From NCBI GenBank assembly GCA_013214245.1, contig JABSQE010000052.1, positions 1 through 6,259 of the forward strand: DNA of 6,259 nucleotides. Reading direction: 5' to 3'. This DNA comes from Hyphomicrobiaceae bacterium. GTDB taxonomy: Bacteria > Pseudomonadota > Alphaproteobacteria > Rhizobiales > Hyphomicrobiaceae. The position numbers and the translations under genes were made by a program. This document shows positions 5,924 through 6,259 of this stretch, piece after piece (positions within the stretch are counted from its first letter, which is position 1; every line of letters starts with the position of its first letter). Under the pieces are notes generated by a model. That model was not told where the DNA came from. It saw only the letters and a program-made list of their open reading frames with translations, and did not search any database.

Positions 5924-6259
5924 TTAGGTGAGCTTGACGTATACCGGAGCATGATCTGAAGGGCGATCTTGGCTTCGCATGTATTTATCGATGTCGGAAA
6001 ACATTAACCTGTCTGTTGCTTGTGGTGATAACATGATGTGGTCTATCCGAACGCCGTTATTTTTTGACCAAGAACCACTCTTATAGTCCCAGAAGGTATA
6101 CACTTCGTTGTTTGGATTACAAGCTCGAAGTGCATCATTGTAACCTAGATTTTTAAGCCTTCTAAAAGCTAGGCGGCATACTGGATGATACAACGCATCA
6201 TCAACCCAGGCTTCTGCTGAGTAACAGTCACTAACCTCGGGAATAATGTTAAAATCACC
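5924..6259 (-). CDS. xthA: Exodeoxyribonuclease III, C-terminal part (runs off the right edge)
   Basis: Exonuclease III is a magnesium-dependent 3'-5' exonuclease and AP endonuclease of base-excision repair. It cuts 5' of abasic sites and cleans blocked 3' ends. Only the last 111 residues are inside the window, of about 260-270 usual for the family; the frame is open to the edge and the gene begins outside. The first residues are GDFN, carrying the active-site Asp and Asn (D151 and N153 in E. coli). GVRIDHIMLSP matches the GLRIDHLLLSP segment with D229. PSDHAPV carries the D258/H259 pair. All active-site residues of this half are present, so the visible part looks functional. The stop is TAA. 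The TTG at 6193 is not the start, because homology continues upstream through PEVSD and AWVDDALYHP. The gene converges on murE. Confidence 0.93.
   Translation of the reverse strand, partial: GDFNIIPEVSDCYSAEAWVDDALYHPVCRLAFRRLKNLGYNDALRACNPNNEVYTFWDYKSGSWSKNNGVRIDHIMLSPQATDRLMFSDIDKYMRSQDRPSDHAPVYVKLT
6153..6166 (+). repeat. 14-bp inverted repeat, arm within xthA
   Basis: TTAAGCCTTCTAAA, the inverse complement of 5845-5858, lies in codons for the FRRLKN part of exonuclease III. As that segment is normal coding sequence, the intergenic arm is more likely the derived or coincidental partner. Confidence 0.5.

Noticed and set aside
5924..6193. xthA read as a complete 89-residue gene starting at TTG 6193
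   Set aside because: The same frame continues without a stop to the window edge and includes GDFN and other exonuclease III residues, so the gene is partial, not short.

Overview
The window looks like a piece of a decaying alphaproteobacterial genome, probably a host-restricted symbiont. There are only four convincing protein genes, all with alphaproteobacterial-looking sequences. They are separated by long AT-rich stretches of about 0.53, 1.67 and 0.35 kb. Single genes stand where a free-living relative would carry operons. The pattern resembles tunicate symbionts such as 'Candidatus Endolissoclinum' (Rhodospirillales-related, low coding density), but that name is an inference from gene style and layout, not a database match.

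Layout: (1) 48-548, minus, a secreted M15/YcbK-type zinc peptidase. (2) 549-1078, non-coding, with a dyad and a small hairpin in front of the peptidase gene and two weak stem-loops behind pgi. (3) 1079-2437, minus, pgi (glucose-6-phosphate isomerase), intact, with its start fixed by a strong Shine-Dalgarno. (4) 2438-4112, a gene desert with a bipartite direct repeat, a GC-richer open stretch that may be a dead phasin-like gene, a second possible relic and a 9-bp hairpin. (5) 4113-5573, plus, murE, intact but without its usual dcw neighbours. (6) 5574-5923, an empty convergent gap. (7) 5924-6259, minus, the C-terminal part of xthA (exonuclease III), running off the right edge.

Three of the four genes bear on the cell wall. 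Pgi supplies fructose-6-phosphate, the precursor of UDP-GlcNAc. MurE adds the third residue, expected to be meso-diaminopimelate, to the peptidoglycan stem. The M15-type protein is predicted to trim peptidoglycan in the periplasm. XthA repairs DNA. They are not one operon: the first two lie on the minus strand about 0.5 kb apart, murE points the other way, and xthA converges on murE.

I found no tRNA, rRNA, CRISPR array, insertion sequence or phage gene, and no undescribed multi-gene system. The most useful observations are the possible gene relics in the desert, the isolation of murE, a 14-bp inverted repeat linking the xthA coding region to its 3' flank, and a bipartite direct repeat upstream of pgi.
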